In this document: piece after piece, positions 8,242 through 17,538 of the stretch
Numbering within the stretch: position 1 is the first letter of the stretch
Layout of the letters: the number at the start of each line of letters is the position of its first letter
From: Chrysophaeum taylorii
Lineage: Eukaryota > Sar > Pelagophyceae > Pelagomonadales > Pelagomonadaceae
Direction: 5' to 3'
Length of the DNA: 64,000 nucleotides
Assembly (NCBI GenBank): GCA_029834535.1
Contig: JAQMWT010000348.1
Coordinates: forward strand, 1-64,000
Position numbers and translations under genes: made by a program
Notes under the pieces: generated by a model
Told to the model about the DNA's origin: nothing
The model's input: only the letters and a program-made list of their open reading frames with translations
The model's database searches: none

Positions 8242-9321
8242 ATGACCGCTGTTACTGCTACCCCACAGGCTGCTGCTGTTGCACCGACATCAGCCGAACA
8301 TACCTTACATCAATCGCTAACACTCCAGGACGGCCTCAGCATTGATTATGCTCTGTACGAACGGGGAATCTCTCTCCTTGAGAACTTCCGTGTCCCTGTC
8401 ACCCCATTTCTCTCTTCTTTTATGCCAGTGGAACTCATCACTGCCCTAAACTCTATCTATGAGTCTACTGACCTTTCATTGTTTGTGGAACTGACCACAT
8501 TCATATCCATGCGCTTACCCATTACTATACCTTGGGAGGCTGCTCCTGCTATTGCTTCTATTGGCTGCTACAGAGGCCCCAAACGCGAACGTTTCATTTT
8601 GTCATCTTTTTGTGCGCAGTGTCTCAATGATCTTGGACAACCGACTTTCCTTGTCTCGACCACGTACAGTTCCAAGGCACGAACACCTCGTGAATTCCCC
8701 ACTGAAGTGCTGAGTCACCTCAACACGGACGAGTCACCTCAACACGGACGACCATAAGAAGAATGGTCACATCCCCATCTCTGCTATTACAATTGGAATG
8801 TGCTTGCTTGTCACAATACTGATCAGGTGCCTATACAACCTACCGTATGTGCTCGCAATGATACTTCCTTCCAATTCCCTTGTGATGCGCGCTCAGCTGG
8901 TCATATACGCGCTACCCTCATACGCATCTATCAACTGCCAAGGGAGTTATATATTCATTTGACAAGCGTACTAACAAAACACCCGTCGCTTGTTAACTTA
9001 GTCTTATCTGTATCCGCTCAGTCCTCAACAGATCCTACTACACAATGGCCATTCGCACTGGATCTTCGGATTATAACACAGATGCACCTTGAGCATCTTA
9101 ATTTCCTTGTAACTCTTGTTCGAACACAGAGTCGCAAAGCTCAGGCTATGTTCAAGCCCTCCAAATTCCAACCTGTGGTTACCACTGTTGCCCAATCGTG
9201 GGCACAACATCTTGACGACTACGTATCATCTTCAGATGATACAAAACCGCCGTCACTCCTGGATGTAGTGTTTGGCCCCACTTATACTCAGGCAGAACAC
9301 CAAGACTTTCTGCGTTTTTAA
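8242..9321 (+). pseudogene. Extra ORF 1 of the copia element, downstream of RNase H (broken)
   Basis: From ATG 8242 one frame runs to 9321 with a single internal stop (TAA 8755-8757). Just before that stop a 19-bp sequence, GAGTCACCTCAACACGGAC, is exactly duplicated (8712-8730, 8731-8749), and this is probably the lesion that introduced it. The product has helical segments rich in Leu/Thr/Ser and no motif I recognise; it contains none of the gag CCHC, protease or integrase signatures. Codon use is AT-richer than that of the host genes and like the pol remnant beside it. An env-like or regulatory ORF, as found after pol in some plant copia lineages, is possible; host sequence captured by the element is the alternative. 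Confidence 0.5.
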
Positions 9322-9354
9322 ACGCGAAACACCCCCTACTTGCACAGCATGTGT

Positions 9355-9376
9355 TGACCGAAACGTCGTTAAACTA
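9355..9376 (+). promoter_or_regulatory. 22-bp motif upstream of extra ORF 2 (paired with 8046)
   Basis: Second copy of the TGACCG...GTCGTTAAACTA motif, 21 of 22 identical, 32 bp before the ATG of the next ORF (9408). Confidence 0.45.
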
Positions 9377-9407
9377 CTCACTCTACACATCAGACCCTAC
9401 TCTGGAG

Positions 9408-10118
9408 ATGTCTTCGCCATCGACACACCCTGCTCCTGCTGCCTCGCTTGATGATGTCGATGCCTTGCGTCAACAAGTCGAGCAACTCCAGGAAACTCTT
9501 CGATTACATATCCGCAAGGTCAACACCCTCAGTGCTGAGAATCTATCTCTGCGCACAGATCTACAGGCTGCCATTGCTTCAATCACCTCTCTGGAGAACC
9601 GGCTCTTTCCTCCTACAGCCAATGCACACGTGCTACTTACATCACTGTATAAGATCACAGAGCTGCTGTCTCGCTTAACGCTTACCGCTCATGACCAATA
9701 TGCCGACAACCACTCCTCCCCGGACGATCACCTCCATCATCTGCGTGACAAGCTGCTCTCGTGTATTCAAAGCATTCCCCTCGCATGTGAATCGGAAGAC
9801 TCTTCTATCTTCTCGGATCCGTTCGCTGAGTCCAACTTCTTGGAAAACCAACTGGACACCCTACAACTTGACTCGCTGGTGCCATCCATACTGAATGCTT
9901 TACTTGCACTCACGTTTCGTATGGTACCACACCATTCTGCTATTGGTGTTCACCACCTGACAGCAGAAGCTGACGACGACGATACCGATACTCTCGAACC
10001 AGTAACGATGTCCACCACCTCAGAGAGCCTTAACACACTGTCTGTCGCACCTGTGTTTCGTAATGCTCTGTTCAAAAGCGTCAAGTCGACTCTCACCTCC
10101 ACCAAGTCCAAGCCCTAA
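9408..10118 (+). CDS. Extra ORF 2 of the copia element: coiled-coil protein of unknown function
   Basis: Intact 236-codon frame from ATG 9408. Residues about 18-70 form a heptad-like coiled coil (DDVDALRQQVEQLQETLRLH and a following Leu-rich helix), then a helical middle and a Ser/Thr-rich C-terminus ending in a basic TSTKSKP tail. It has no recognisable enzyme motif. It is open while the neighbouring ORFs are broken, which may be chance or recent activity. Coiled-coil gag-like or nucleocapsid-associated function is possible, but there is no CCHC knuckle. It ends about 150 bp before the putative polypurine tract, so it lies inside the element. Confidence 0.5.
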   Translation: MSSPSTHPAPAASLDDVDALRQQVEQLQETLRLHIRKVNTLSAENLSLRTDLQAAIASITSLENRLFPPTANAHVLLTSLYKITELLSRLTLTAHDQYADNHSSPDDHLHHLRDKLLSCIQSIPLACESEDSSIFSDPFAESNFLENQLDTLQLDSLVPSILNALLALTFRMVPHHSAIGVHHLTAEADDDDTDTLEPVTMSTTSESLNTLSVAPVFRNALFKSVKSTLTSTKSKP

Positions 10119-10272
10119 GCCCTAAGACACCCTGCTATACTCTTGATGCTTCGTATGTGACCTCTGCGACCATCAAGACTGCATTCTCCTTTTTTTCTTT
10201 CTTTCCTTCATCATCATTTTTCTCAAGAGATGTTCTATAGTCGCACCTTGCGCTTAAGACATCTCGAGGGGG
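10119..10272 (+). other. Copia 3' untranslated region with polypurine tract
   Basis: There is no ORF here. It is T-rich (10190-10225) and ends in CTCGAGGGGG (10263-10272), a plausible polypurine tract directly before a TG dinucleotide at 10273. Confidence 0.4.
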
Positions 10273-10560
10273 TGCAGAGAAATCTGCTGCCTCTTACCCT
10301 TATCCGTCCGTTGAGAACGTGATCTCTTCCTTACTCTTCTTCTTCCTTTCTACACAGTCAATTAGTCCTCTGATTTGTGCTCGAGCTCATCATCATGGTC
10401 TAGCGCGTCCCGAGGTATGTAGCACTATACACTTATCCTTTCTCGTGTAGTTCTAGATGCCGCCTGTCGTGTTCTGAGGATATAGGGAACATACCTTTCA
10501 TTCCCCGAATTAAATACTTCCAGACGTGCATGATGAGACGGGATGGTTTCCCAGGTGACT
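10273..10560 (+). mobile_element. Putative copia 3' LTR (end not determined)
   Basis: It starts TGCAGAGAAATCTGCTGCC, with an internal GCAGA-GAAA-TCTGC inverted repeat, right after the purine tract. Copia LTRs commonly begin with TG and a short dyad in this position. No 5' LTR remains in the window for comparison, so the right boundary is a guess. Confidence 0.35.
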
Positions 10561-11519
10561 TACCACTGCATGCCAAATGCTCTGCAGTGAGGTCGTTGAC
10601 ATCCCTTCGCGGTTGAGATGCCGCGGCTCGAGTTTGCCGACGTCCTCGCGCAGTGCTCGACGGTATCTTGCGGCAGGGCGAGGTTGTTGAGGTGCTCGAG
10701 GAGGAGCATAAGGAAGTGTTCAGTTGTGGTCGTGCGAGTTGTTGATGCGGGCGTTAAGGCACGTGTTCGCGTTGCGGTCCCACGTCCCAGCTGATCGGAT
10801 AACCCCGGATCGGGTACGCGACGGTAAAGGACGCCTGAACGGCGTGCGTGGCGCCGAACTGTCTCGCTTAGGCGTGGGACTACGAGGTACGGTTGCTCCT
10901 GGAGCGTTGCCTTGCCTAGCCTCGCGGAGTTGCTCGAGATTGTCGAATTGCGCACTCTCCGTCTCACGCTGACCATGTACATCTATCTACCGCCAAAGAA
11001 TGGCGGGTGACAACAGCAACATGGCGAGTCGCGGTTTGGGATGCTCCTACGATGGAAGGTGCGAAAATGGGCCCGTTTAAACCACGCCAAGCCGTGGGAA
11101 ACTGCTGGTGAGGCCGCGAATCGCTGTCCTAACTCCTACCCCAATCTCCTCGCGTATCTCCGCGTATCTCCTTCTATGGCGGTCATTGGAGAGTGCCCAC
11201 AACGTGCGTGTACCGCGAAAGTAGGATCTGCGTAGCTGCAAGCGCCTAGCTCGTACTTGCAGCATCCTCGGTGCCACCAACTAGCGCTCACGCCCCCGCT
11301 TAAAATGCCTCATTGAGTTTGGTGCGAGCGCTAACCGTTGGTTGCGATGGAGGACGGCACCTAACACGCTTGCTCCCTGCGGCGGCCCCGGCCGTCCCGG
11401 AGTGGGACGGTGCCTGCTCGCCTCCCGGGCTGGCCGGTTAGCACCCGGAAAGTCCGCGCTGGGATGGGGTTCGCTCGGTTGGGCAGAACGCGACGGACAG
11501 GTCGATTGTTCGTGGACCA
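10561..11519. other. Unassigned spacer
   Basis: Several overlapping frames of up to 140 codons are open on both strands (for example 10560-10982 minus), but none shows a motif or protein-like composition. I see no gene, only a local repeat of CTCGCGTATCTCCGCGTATCTCC near 11150. Confidence 0.4.
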
Positions 11520-11529
11520 ACACGTTTGC

Positions 11530-11715
11530 GGCCTGCGACGCTTTTGCACGACTTCGCACAAGACCGCGCGCAGTGGCGGTCCGTCATCAACGAGTCCTCG
11601 TCCCTCGCCTCAGCCCCAACTGCGTGATTTTCCTCTGTGATTCAGGATCGGCTCCTGCCTGTCCGGCCTGGCTCCCATGCTCGGGAGAGGTCTGAAGTTA
11701 GTTTAGTTAGTTATT
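11530..11715 (+). mobile_element. LINE 3' end, second copy
   Basis: CACGACTTCGCACAAGACCG, CGCGCAGTGGCGGTCCG and CATGCTCGGGAGAGGTC match the 3' end of the non-LTR element at 5685-6312 and 44626-44905. It ends in GAAGTTAGTTTAGTTAGTTA, a diverged (AGTT)n tail. It is heavily 5'-truncated (about 185 bp). Confidence 0.7.
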
Positions 11716-11841
11716 GAGTTTGGTTGTCATAGCCAAAATTTGATCAATGCTAGTGGAAGTTGAGGCGTAGAGATCAAACTTGTTGACCAAACTTTGCGCA
11801 CAATGATCTACTAACTTAATAGTCGTGTGATCATCTTAACT

Positions 11842-13267
11842 ACTAATCGACAGATGTTTGTCTGTCTTTAAATGTCGACTGCTAAGAGGGGGGGGGTGTG
11901 GGGAGCATGAAGGATGTGGGTGGGTTTGTGGGGTATGAGGGATGTGCCTGACGGGCGGAGATAAGTACGCGGGACCTAGTCGGGTTCATCGCCGAGGTGT
12001 TTGTCTGTCTGTCTTTAAATGTCGACTGCTAAGAGGGGGGGGTGTGTGTGGGGAGCATGAAGGATGTGGGTGGTTTGTCTGTCTGTCTGTTTGTCTGTTT
12101 GTCTTTAAATGTCGACTGCTAAGAGGGGGGGGTGTGTGTGGGGAGCATGAAGGATGTGGGTGGGTTTGTGGGGTATGAAGGATGTGCTTGACGGGCGGAG
12201 ATAAGTACGCGGGACCTAGTCGGGGTTTGTCTGTTTGTCTTTAAATGTCGACTGCTCAGAGGGGGGGGTGTGTGTGGGGTTTGTCTGTTTGTCCCTCGAT
12301 TTAGGGTAAGGATAAGGTAGGCGCGAGAGTAAGGATCAGGTAGGCGCGAGAGCCAGACAGTGATCCTCCAAGCCGTCTACGGCGACCTCGCAGACTATTT
12401 CCACGACCCGCGGCGGCTCTTTCAGCGCGCCATTCTCACGCCCCGTCGAAACGATGTTGTCGATGCTGACAACGCGCGCATGACCGCGGCCTTTTTTTCC
12501 CGGAGACGAGGCGTCGGAGTTCTTTTCGGCTGACTAGGCTGGGTCGGAAGACGACGCCTCGCTCTTTACAGTAGAGTTTTCAACTCCCTGACAACCAACG
12601 GCATGCTGACTTTGATCGCGAGCTTAATGTCTTCGCAATCTCGACCCGTCGCACGGCCACTGCAACGGTACCAGATACATGATCGATCGTGTCGTTGTCA
12701 CCGAGGATCCTCCAACCTGTATCCCGTAAGGCCCGCCGACGCCAAACGATCACCAAGAGCCAGGGCCAGACGCCCCGCGAGGTCGGCGTCCTCTTGGCGA
12801 AGCCCGTCTTCTGCCACGTCCAGCTCTACGTGGCTCTCTGTCGATCGGCAACCCCGAGGATATCCTCTTCTGAATCGACGACTCCACCCTACCCCACACG
12901 TGCTGCGCAATACCGATAAGCCCCCTCCCGGCGTCTACACGCGCAATGTAGGTGAACTTTACTGGGACCAGGTGAACTTACTGGGGTTTGAGATTGGGAC
13001 TAGGTGAACTGAGTGACCAGGTGAAACTGGGACCAGGTGAACATACTGGGGTTTTTAGAGTAAAGTTTTTAGAGTAAACTCAAAGGTTGGCGGCGCGTGC
13101 GGATCAAAGCAGCTTAGATTGGCGGAGGCGAGAGCGACGAGCTCAAAGGAGTTGGTGTGAGCTAGGTGAACTTACTGACCAGGTGAACTTATACGAAACT
13201 TACTGGGACCAGGTGAACTTACTGGGGTTAGAGATTGGGACTAGGTGAACTTACTGGCCTGCACTTG
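11842..13267 (+). repeat. Pif1-repeat element, copy 6 (longest, complete to both end motifs)
   Basis: It starts at AACTACTAATCGACAGATG and contains about four tandem G-rich units (TTTAAATGTCGACTGCTAAG, AGGGGGGGTGTGTGTGGGG, AGCATGAAGGATGTGGGTGG; 11868-12290), two of them also carrying GACGGGCGGAGATAAGTACG. GGATCAGGTAGGCGCGAGAG units, the helicase fragment, GGTGAACTTACTGG tandem units and GGCCTGCACTTG at 13256-13267 follow. Flanks on both sides are AT-richer unique sequence (11716-11841 and 13268-13410), so this copy gives the best estimate of the element ends. Canonical Helitron ends (5' TC, 3' CTRR with a hairpin) are not evident. Confidence 0.72.
12359..12945 (+). pseudogene. Decayed Pif1/Helitron-type helicase fragment, copy F
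   Basis: Plus strand; it carries the ITKSQGQT / LLAKPVF sub-lineage residues as in copies A and B. The frame break between the RAILTPRRNDVVDADN and KSQGQTPREVG halves is retained. Confidence 0.7.
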
Positions 13268-13410
13268 TCAAACTTTAAAGCACAACCTGAAAGTGTGACG
13301 AAACTCAATTGATCAAGCTTTCACAACCATGATCAAACTTGCGCAAAATGACGATAAAGTACACCAATGTTGATCAAGAAACTTCAAAGAGATTGATAAA
13401 ACTTTTACTA

Positions 13411-13671
13411 GTAGGGTCGGATAAGAAAACGAGACTAGCCCGCGCCGCAACGACGGGTCCTACAACGCGTGGGCTTTTCCATTTTTTTGCGTGAGGGGAC
13501 GAAAGGATGCCGACTTCACTATGGGGACTAGTTCCATCGCGACGATCTCGCGGCGTGGCGGCACATACTGCTTGAGTACAAATGAACATAGCTCAGCGAT
13601 CCGTTGAGTATGTCTGAGTACAAACTGAAACATAGTTAGCGGCTCGTACGAACTTTCTTATCCGACCCTGC
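13411..13671 (+). mobile_element. 261-bp MITE, copy 1
   Basis: Terminal inverted repeats GTAGGGTCGGATAAGAAA (13411-13428) and TTTCTTATCCGACCCTGC (right end, 13654-13671; last bases mutated). The body is nearly identical to 53460-53720, also exactly 261 bp. There is no coding capacity. A target-site duplication is not clear for this copy (TACTA left, TTTTA right). Confidence 0.85.
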
Positions 13672-14074
13672 TTTTAGACCAAACTTGACCTTAAAACCGC
13701 ACTCTCTCCCTGAGCTTCTTTATATGTTCACTTCCGGGGCCTCCCTCGCCTTCTTCTTCTTCTTCTTCTTCTTCTTCTAGCGCCCTCGTGGTCCTTGAAT
13801 AATTTCTTGCTTGCGTCGTCGCGTGACCACCTCCCCCTTGAAAGGAGATTTCCAAGCACCACGAAACGCCGTCTCAAGTCTCGGCAATTGCGCCCGAAGA
13901 TCTCTCGCATCTCCCATTGTTTCCCAATATGCCCCATCATAATCAGCTTTGAAATACCAACCAGAGAAAGGGAGTTTCGTCTTTAGAGCCCAGGATTATA
14001 ATTATTATTATTCTTGTTTGCGTGGATGGGCGCGTGTTGTTGAAGAATACGCGGTCATTCATGCATTCATTCAT
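13672..14074. other. Intergenic, with (CTT)n microsatellite
   Basis: (CTT)n at about 13749-13778 and ATTATTATT / CATTCATTCATTCAT runs near 14000-14080. No gene recognised. Confidence 0.5.
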
Positions 14075-14233
14075 TCATATTCGGTAGGAGTGCCGAAGGA
14101 GGCGGGCACCAAGCGTGTAGGCCGCGAGCCAGAGGAGAAGAAAGGTGCCGAACATGACTATAGCGCTCTGCAAGGGCCGCGGGGCCAGCCAAGTGACAAG
14201 AAAAGCCGCTCCGACGAAGAGCGTTAGGCGCAT
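14075..14233 (-). CDS. Possible small two-helix membrane protein (52 aa)
   Basis: ATG at 14233, TGA at 14077-14075. Two hydrophobic stretches (LTLFVGAAFLVTWLA and IVMFGTFLLLWLAAYTLG) are separated by a short PRPLQS loop, with basic ends. It is divergent from the gene at 14293 with a 59-bp gap. Small hydrophobic subunits of respiratory or ER complexes look like this, but I recognise no family, and a chance frame cannot be excluded. Confidence 0.3.
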   Translation of the reverse strand: MRLTLFVGAAFLVTWLAPRPLQSAIVMFGTFLLLWLAAYTLGARLLRHSYRI

Positions 14234-14292
14234 GACGCATGGATGCCGTTATTATTTTCTATCGGTCCGTTGATCTTCATTAGATCCTCAAG

Positions 14293-15738
14293 ATGATGTT
14301 TTTTTTTGTTGTGGTCTTCGCTGGCATCGCTGAGGGCGTGACGACCAACTACGTCTCGGGGGCGTGCGCGGAAGATGCGGTGGGCGACCTGTTTCCCGAG
14401 AAGTGGGAGTCGCGGCCCGAGTTTTCCCTCCTGTGGAACGTGTCGTACCACGAGTCGTACAAGATTCTGACTAACAGGGTGACAGAAACCAAGTTTGTGC
14501 TGTACCAGTGCGGGACCACGGCGCCCGAGATCCCGAACGCAACCCTGGTACAAGTGCCCGTGACGCGCGCGGCGACGACCTCGACCACTTATCTTCCGTT
14601 TTTCGAGATGATCGGCGAGCGGTCGTCGTTGAAGGCGTACACGTCATCTTTCGACTACGTCTCGTCACCGTGCCTGCGGCGGATGTATGTGGAGGGCGAG
14701 ATCGAGGAGGCCTACGACGCGTCGACCTGGTCGATCAACCAGTCCAAGCTTGAGGGCATCGAGCTGACGATCGCCGATGCTTGGACGGCCTCGAGCGTTC
14801 CGAACGGGTACGTCATGACCGACACCTCGGAGGACTCGGTGCTGGAGACGGTCGAGTACGTGCACGTGGTGGGGCTCTTCTTCAACCGCGAACGAGAGGC
14901 GACCGAGGCCGCGCAGCACATCTACGACTCGTACCGATGCGTCTCCGAGGAGGTTTCGGCGGTGACCGCCGACCTTCCAAATCGCAAGGTCGTTTGGGCC
15001 TCGTACTGGGACGCGGCCGACGGTTGGAGCATCGCTGCGTGTCCCAACTGGTACTGCGAGATCGTCGAGAGCGCGGGTGGCGAGATCATCGTGCCGGAGG
15101 TCGAGCCCGAGGTCGACTACTTTGGCTATCCCTATCTCTCTACCGACCAGATCCGCGATCTGCTGGTTGATGCCGACCTCCTCGTGTCTCCCGGGCCCTT
15201 TCCCGACGACATGACCCTTAACATCACTGTCTTCGATAACCAGGGCCCCCTCGGCGCCAACGATTGGTTCGAGCGCCGCCACGTCGAGCCCGACGTTCTC
15301 CTCCAGGATCTCGCCACCGTCTTCTGGCCGGACGTCTTCGACTACTCGCGCAAGTTTCTCCGTAACGTCGAGACCGAGGCCCCGGGCCAGCGTCCCAGCG
15401 ACGACGAGCTCGTCGACCTCTGCCCGGACGTTGAAGCTCCCTATGACTTCGAGAGCGCCGAGTGCCCTTCGCTCGACGACGCCGCCTCCGGCGCGGGTAC
15501 TTCCTCCTCGTCTTCATCCAAGAAGAAGAAAAAGGGAAAGTCCGCCGTTGTCTGGGTCGCCGCCGTCGTCCTCGTCCTCTTCATCTTCGCGTTGATCTAC
15601 TGTATCCTCGCCTGCGCCAAGCGCGCCACTTTCGCCAAAAAGGCCGCCGCTGGAGCCCCCGACGAGATGAAGAAGCTCCCCCAGGACGACGACGACGACG
15701 ACCACCACCACCACCACGAGGAATACGACAAAAAATAG
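14293..15738 (+). CDS. Type I membrane protein with a periplasmic-binding-protein (FecB/TroA-like) ectodomain
   Basis: 481 aa. The N-terminal signal peptide is MMFFFVVVFAGIAEG. An extracellular domain of about 380 residues has SYHESYKILTN, ETKFVLYQCGTTAPE, RAATTSTTYLPFFEMIGE, EYVHVVGLFFNREREATEAA and a CPNWYCEIVESAGGEII segment, the pattern of eukaryotic proteins with a class III periplasmic-binding fold (relatives in diatoms include siderophore-binding FBP1). A Ser-rich and KKKKKGK stop-transfer region precedes one transmembrane helix (about 423-445, VVWVAAVVLVLFIFALIYCI) and a short cytosolic tail with D6H5. A role in capturing a metal-chelate or similar ligand at the cell surface is inferred from the fold only. 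ATG 14293 is chosen for the signal peptide. Confidence 0.6.
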   Translation: MMFFFVVVFAGIAEGVTTNYVSGACAEDAVGDLFPEKWESRPEFSLLWNVSYHESYKILTNRVTETKFVLYQCGTTAPEIPNATLVQVPVTRAATTSTTYLPFFEMIGERSSLKAYTSSFDYVSSPCLRRMYVEGEIEEAYDASTWSINQSKLEGIELTIADAWTASSVPNGYVMTDTSEDSVLETVEYVHVVGLFFNREREATEAAQHIYDSYRCVSEEVSAVTADLPNRKVVWASYWDAADGWSIAACPNWYCEIVESAGGEIIVPEVEPEVDYFGYPYLSTDQIRDLLVDADLLVSPGPFPDDMTLNITVFDNQGPLGANDWFERRHVEPDVLLQDLATVFWPDVFDYSRKFLRNVETEAPGQRPSDDELVDLCPDVEAPYDFESAECPSLDDAASGAGTSSSSSSKKKKKGKSAVVWVAAVVLVLFIFALIYCILACAKRATFAKKAAAGAPDEMKKLPQDDDDDDHHHHHEEYDKK

Positions 15739-15911
15739 GAATGCAGCGTTGTAGGTAGACTGGCACGCACCACCACATAGCGCTATATTATATAGGCAAG
15801 TATATCATTGCGCTGTTTTTTTTTTTTTTTTTACCGACGCGCTTGACCACCCACTTCGGGGAAAAAAAACGCCGAGACTAATAGACACACCTGAAAAACT
15901 ACATTTGCGAA
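15739..15911. other. Intergenic, poly-T tract
   Basis: 3' flank of the preceding gene; T16 run near 15816-15832. Nothing else seen. Confidence 0.5.
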
Positions 15912-16188
15912 CTAGGTCTTCGTAGTGGCCTCGAGAGAGCGCTCGTCCTTGTCGTAGCGTCGGCACGAGGAAGTCGCCGAGCTCGTCAGTGCACTTGTTG
16001 CGAGGGGGCGGAAGTTGACGTAGGTAAATGGAGAGAGGGTGAAAAGGCGCGTCTTGGTGAGGTGAATAAGCTCGTGGGCCTTGCAGACTCGCTCGACGTC
16101 GGTGTCAGAGTCGCCAGTCGTCGGCGACGGACATCACCCGGGACTGCTTGAAGATCTCGCGCTTTGTGGACGTCTTGTCGAGTCGCAT
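15912..16188 (-). pseudogene. Possible small gene with a one-base frame break
   Basis: From ATG 16188 a protein-like frame (MRLDKTSTKREIFKQSRVM..) stops at TGA after 27 codons, while the frame one base over continues GDSDTDVERVCKAHELIHLT, TRLFTLSPFTYVNF to TAG at 15912-15914. Total length is 3n+1. Either a sequencing or assembly indel, an unseen intron, or chance. No family recognised. Confidence 0.25.
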
Positions 16189-16428
16189 GTTGGCGGGTGG
16201 TTTGATGAGGCTGCGTTCGATGAGCCGTCCATGTCTGCGTCTCCTCCGAGTATTTAATGGCAGCCCTGCGCCGAATGCGTCATTTGCTTCTCGGAGAAAT
16301 TCGTAGGTCCTTTGACGACGTGGACGATGCGCTATTTGCGGCCAGCCTTCAACGACACGCGCGAAAGTGGAAAAAAAGAGCGCGAACCTTACCACGCTCG
16401 CTGTCCGAAAGAAAAGCCCTGACGTGGC

Positions 16429-17472
16429 ATGCCGGAGCTCCCAGAGGTCGAGGCCGCTCGGCGGTTCATGGAGCGTGTGGGCGTGGGGCGGCGGATCGTG
16501 GAGGTGGTCGCGGTGGAGCAGGGTACGGGACCGCGGTCTGGTCTGTTCGACGACAAGGTGATCTGCGAGGAGTCGGCCTCGTCGTTTGCCACACGGATCC
16601 AAGGTCGAGATATCTGCGGCGCGCGGCGCAAGGGTAAGCAACTGTGGCTGGAGCTGGACGGGGTCGGATTGGTGGTGCATAACGGCATGACGGGCGCACT
16701 CGTCGCCAAGGGCCTGGCCGTCCCCCAGTACAAGAATGCCAAGTTCGACGACGAAGAGTGGCCCCCAAAATTCGCCAAGCTCGAGCTCGTGCTGAGCGAC
16801 GGTACGCGCATATGCTACTGCGACTCGCGCCGCTTCGGCCGCGTCTTACTGCGGGACGATCCTCTCCAATCCCCGCCCATCTGTGACCTCGCCCCCGATC
16901 CCGTCGCCGAGTGCCCTGGGAAGGACGTTTTTGCCGCAAAATTCGCTGCCAAAAAATGCGCCATCAAGGCGGTCTTGTTGGATCAGAAGGCTGTGGTCTG
17001 TGGGGTTGGCAACTGGATGGCCGACGAGCTTTTGTATTTGGCGGGCGTTCACCCGGCGACGATTGCGAGCGAACTCGACGACTTTCAGGTTGGCCGCGTC
17101 CGCGACGCGCTCATCGAGGTCTGCCGCGTCGCCTGCGACGCCGACGCCGACGCCGCCAAGTTCCCGCCTTCCTGGCTCTTTCATCACCGCTGGGCTAATC
17201 AAACCTCGGGCTCCAAGCCCTCCCCCCTCGGCCAAATCCACTTCGCCACCATCGGCGGCCGCACGACCGCCTTCGTCCCCTCCAAGCAGAAAAAGATGAG
17301 TCCTCCTCCTCCTCCTCCTCCTTCTCCTCCTCCCCCTCCTCCTTCCGAAGGAAATCAAGCCACGCCGAAGCGGCGGCCACGTTCGAAAAATAAACGTCCT
17401 CGCGCCCCCGGAGTACCGAAGGCGGCTGCTGCCGACGTCGTCCCGCGACGCACGTCGCCGCGCCGGAAGTAA
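16429..17472 (+). CDS. FPG1: Formamidopyrimidine-DNA glycosylase (Fpg/MutM family, plant-type)
   Basis: 347 aa. Removes oxidised purines (8-oxoguanine in pairs with C, FaPy) and nicks the AP site by beta/delta elimination. It starts MPELPEVE, giving after Met removal the catalytic Pro2 and Glu3. The conserved Lys lies in RRKGKQLWLEL (about 66-74) and the void-filling segment is HNGMTG (84-89; consensus HLGMTG). DSRRFGRV follows near 130, and the helix-two-turn-helix motif is LLDQKAVVCGVGNWMADELL (about 183-202). No C4 zinc finger is present; GGRTTAFVPSKQ near 270 occupies its place, as in the zincless finger of plant FPG. The C-terminus is a low-complexity Pro stretch and a Lys/Arg-rich tail that may serve as nuclear localisation and DNA-binding extension. 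Nuclear action is inferred. Confidence 0.93.
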   Translation: MPELPEVEAARRFMERVGVGRRIVEVVAVEQGTGPRSGLFDDKVICEESASSFATRIQGRDICGARRKGKQLWLELDGVGLVVHNGMTGALVAKGLAVPQYKNAKFDDEEWPPKFAKLELVLSDGTRICYCDSRRFGRVLLRDDPLQSPPICDLAPDPVAECPGKDVFAAKFAAKKCAIKAVLLDQKAVVCGVGNWMADELLYLAGVHPATIASELDDFQVGRVRDALIEVCRVACDADADAAKFPPSWLFHHRWANQTSGSKPSPLGQIHFATIGGRTTAFVPSKQKKMSPPPPPPPSPPPPPPSEGNQATPKRRPRSKNKRPRAPGVPKAAAADVVPRRTSPRRK

Positions 17473-17538
17473 CTGAGAGAGAGGCGGCACGCGCCCCCAA
17501 GCCTGGCGTGGACTAGTTTAATGTAAGAGAGACGGCAC

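Noticed and set aside
11868-12300. Regularly spaced G-rich repeats resembling a CRISPR array
   Set aside because: Units and spacers are all repeated, eukaryotic context, no cas genes; it is the subterminal tandem block of the Pif1-repeat element.
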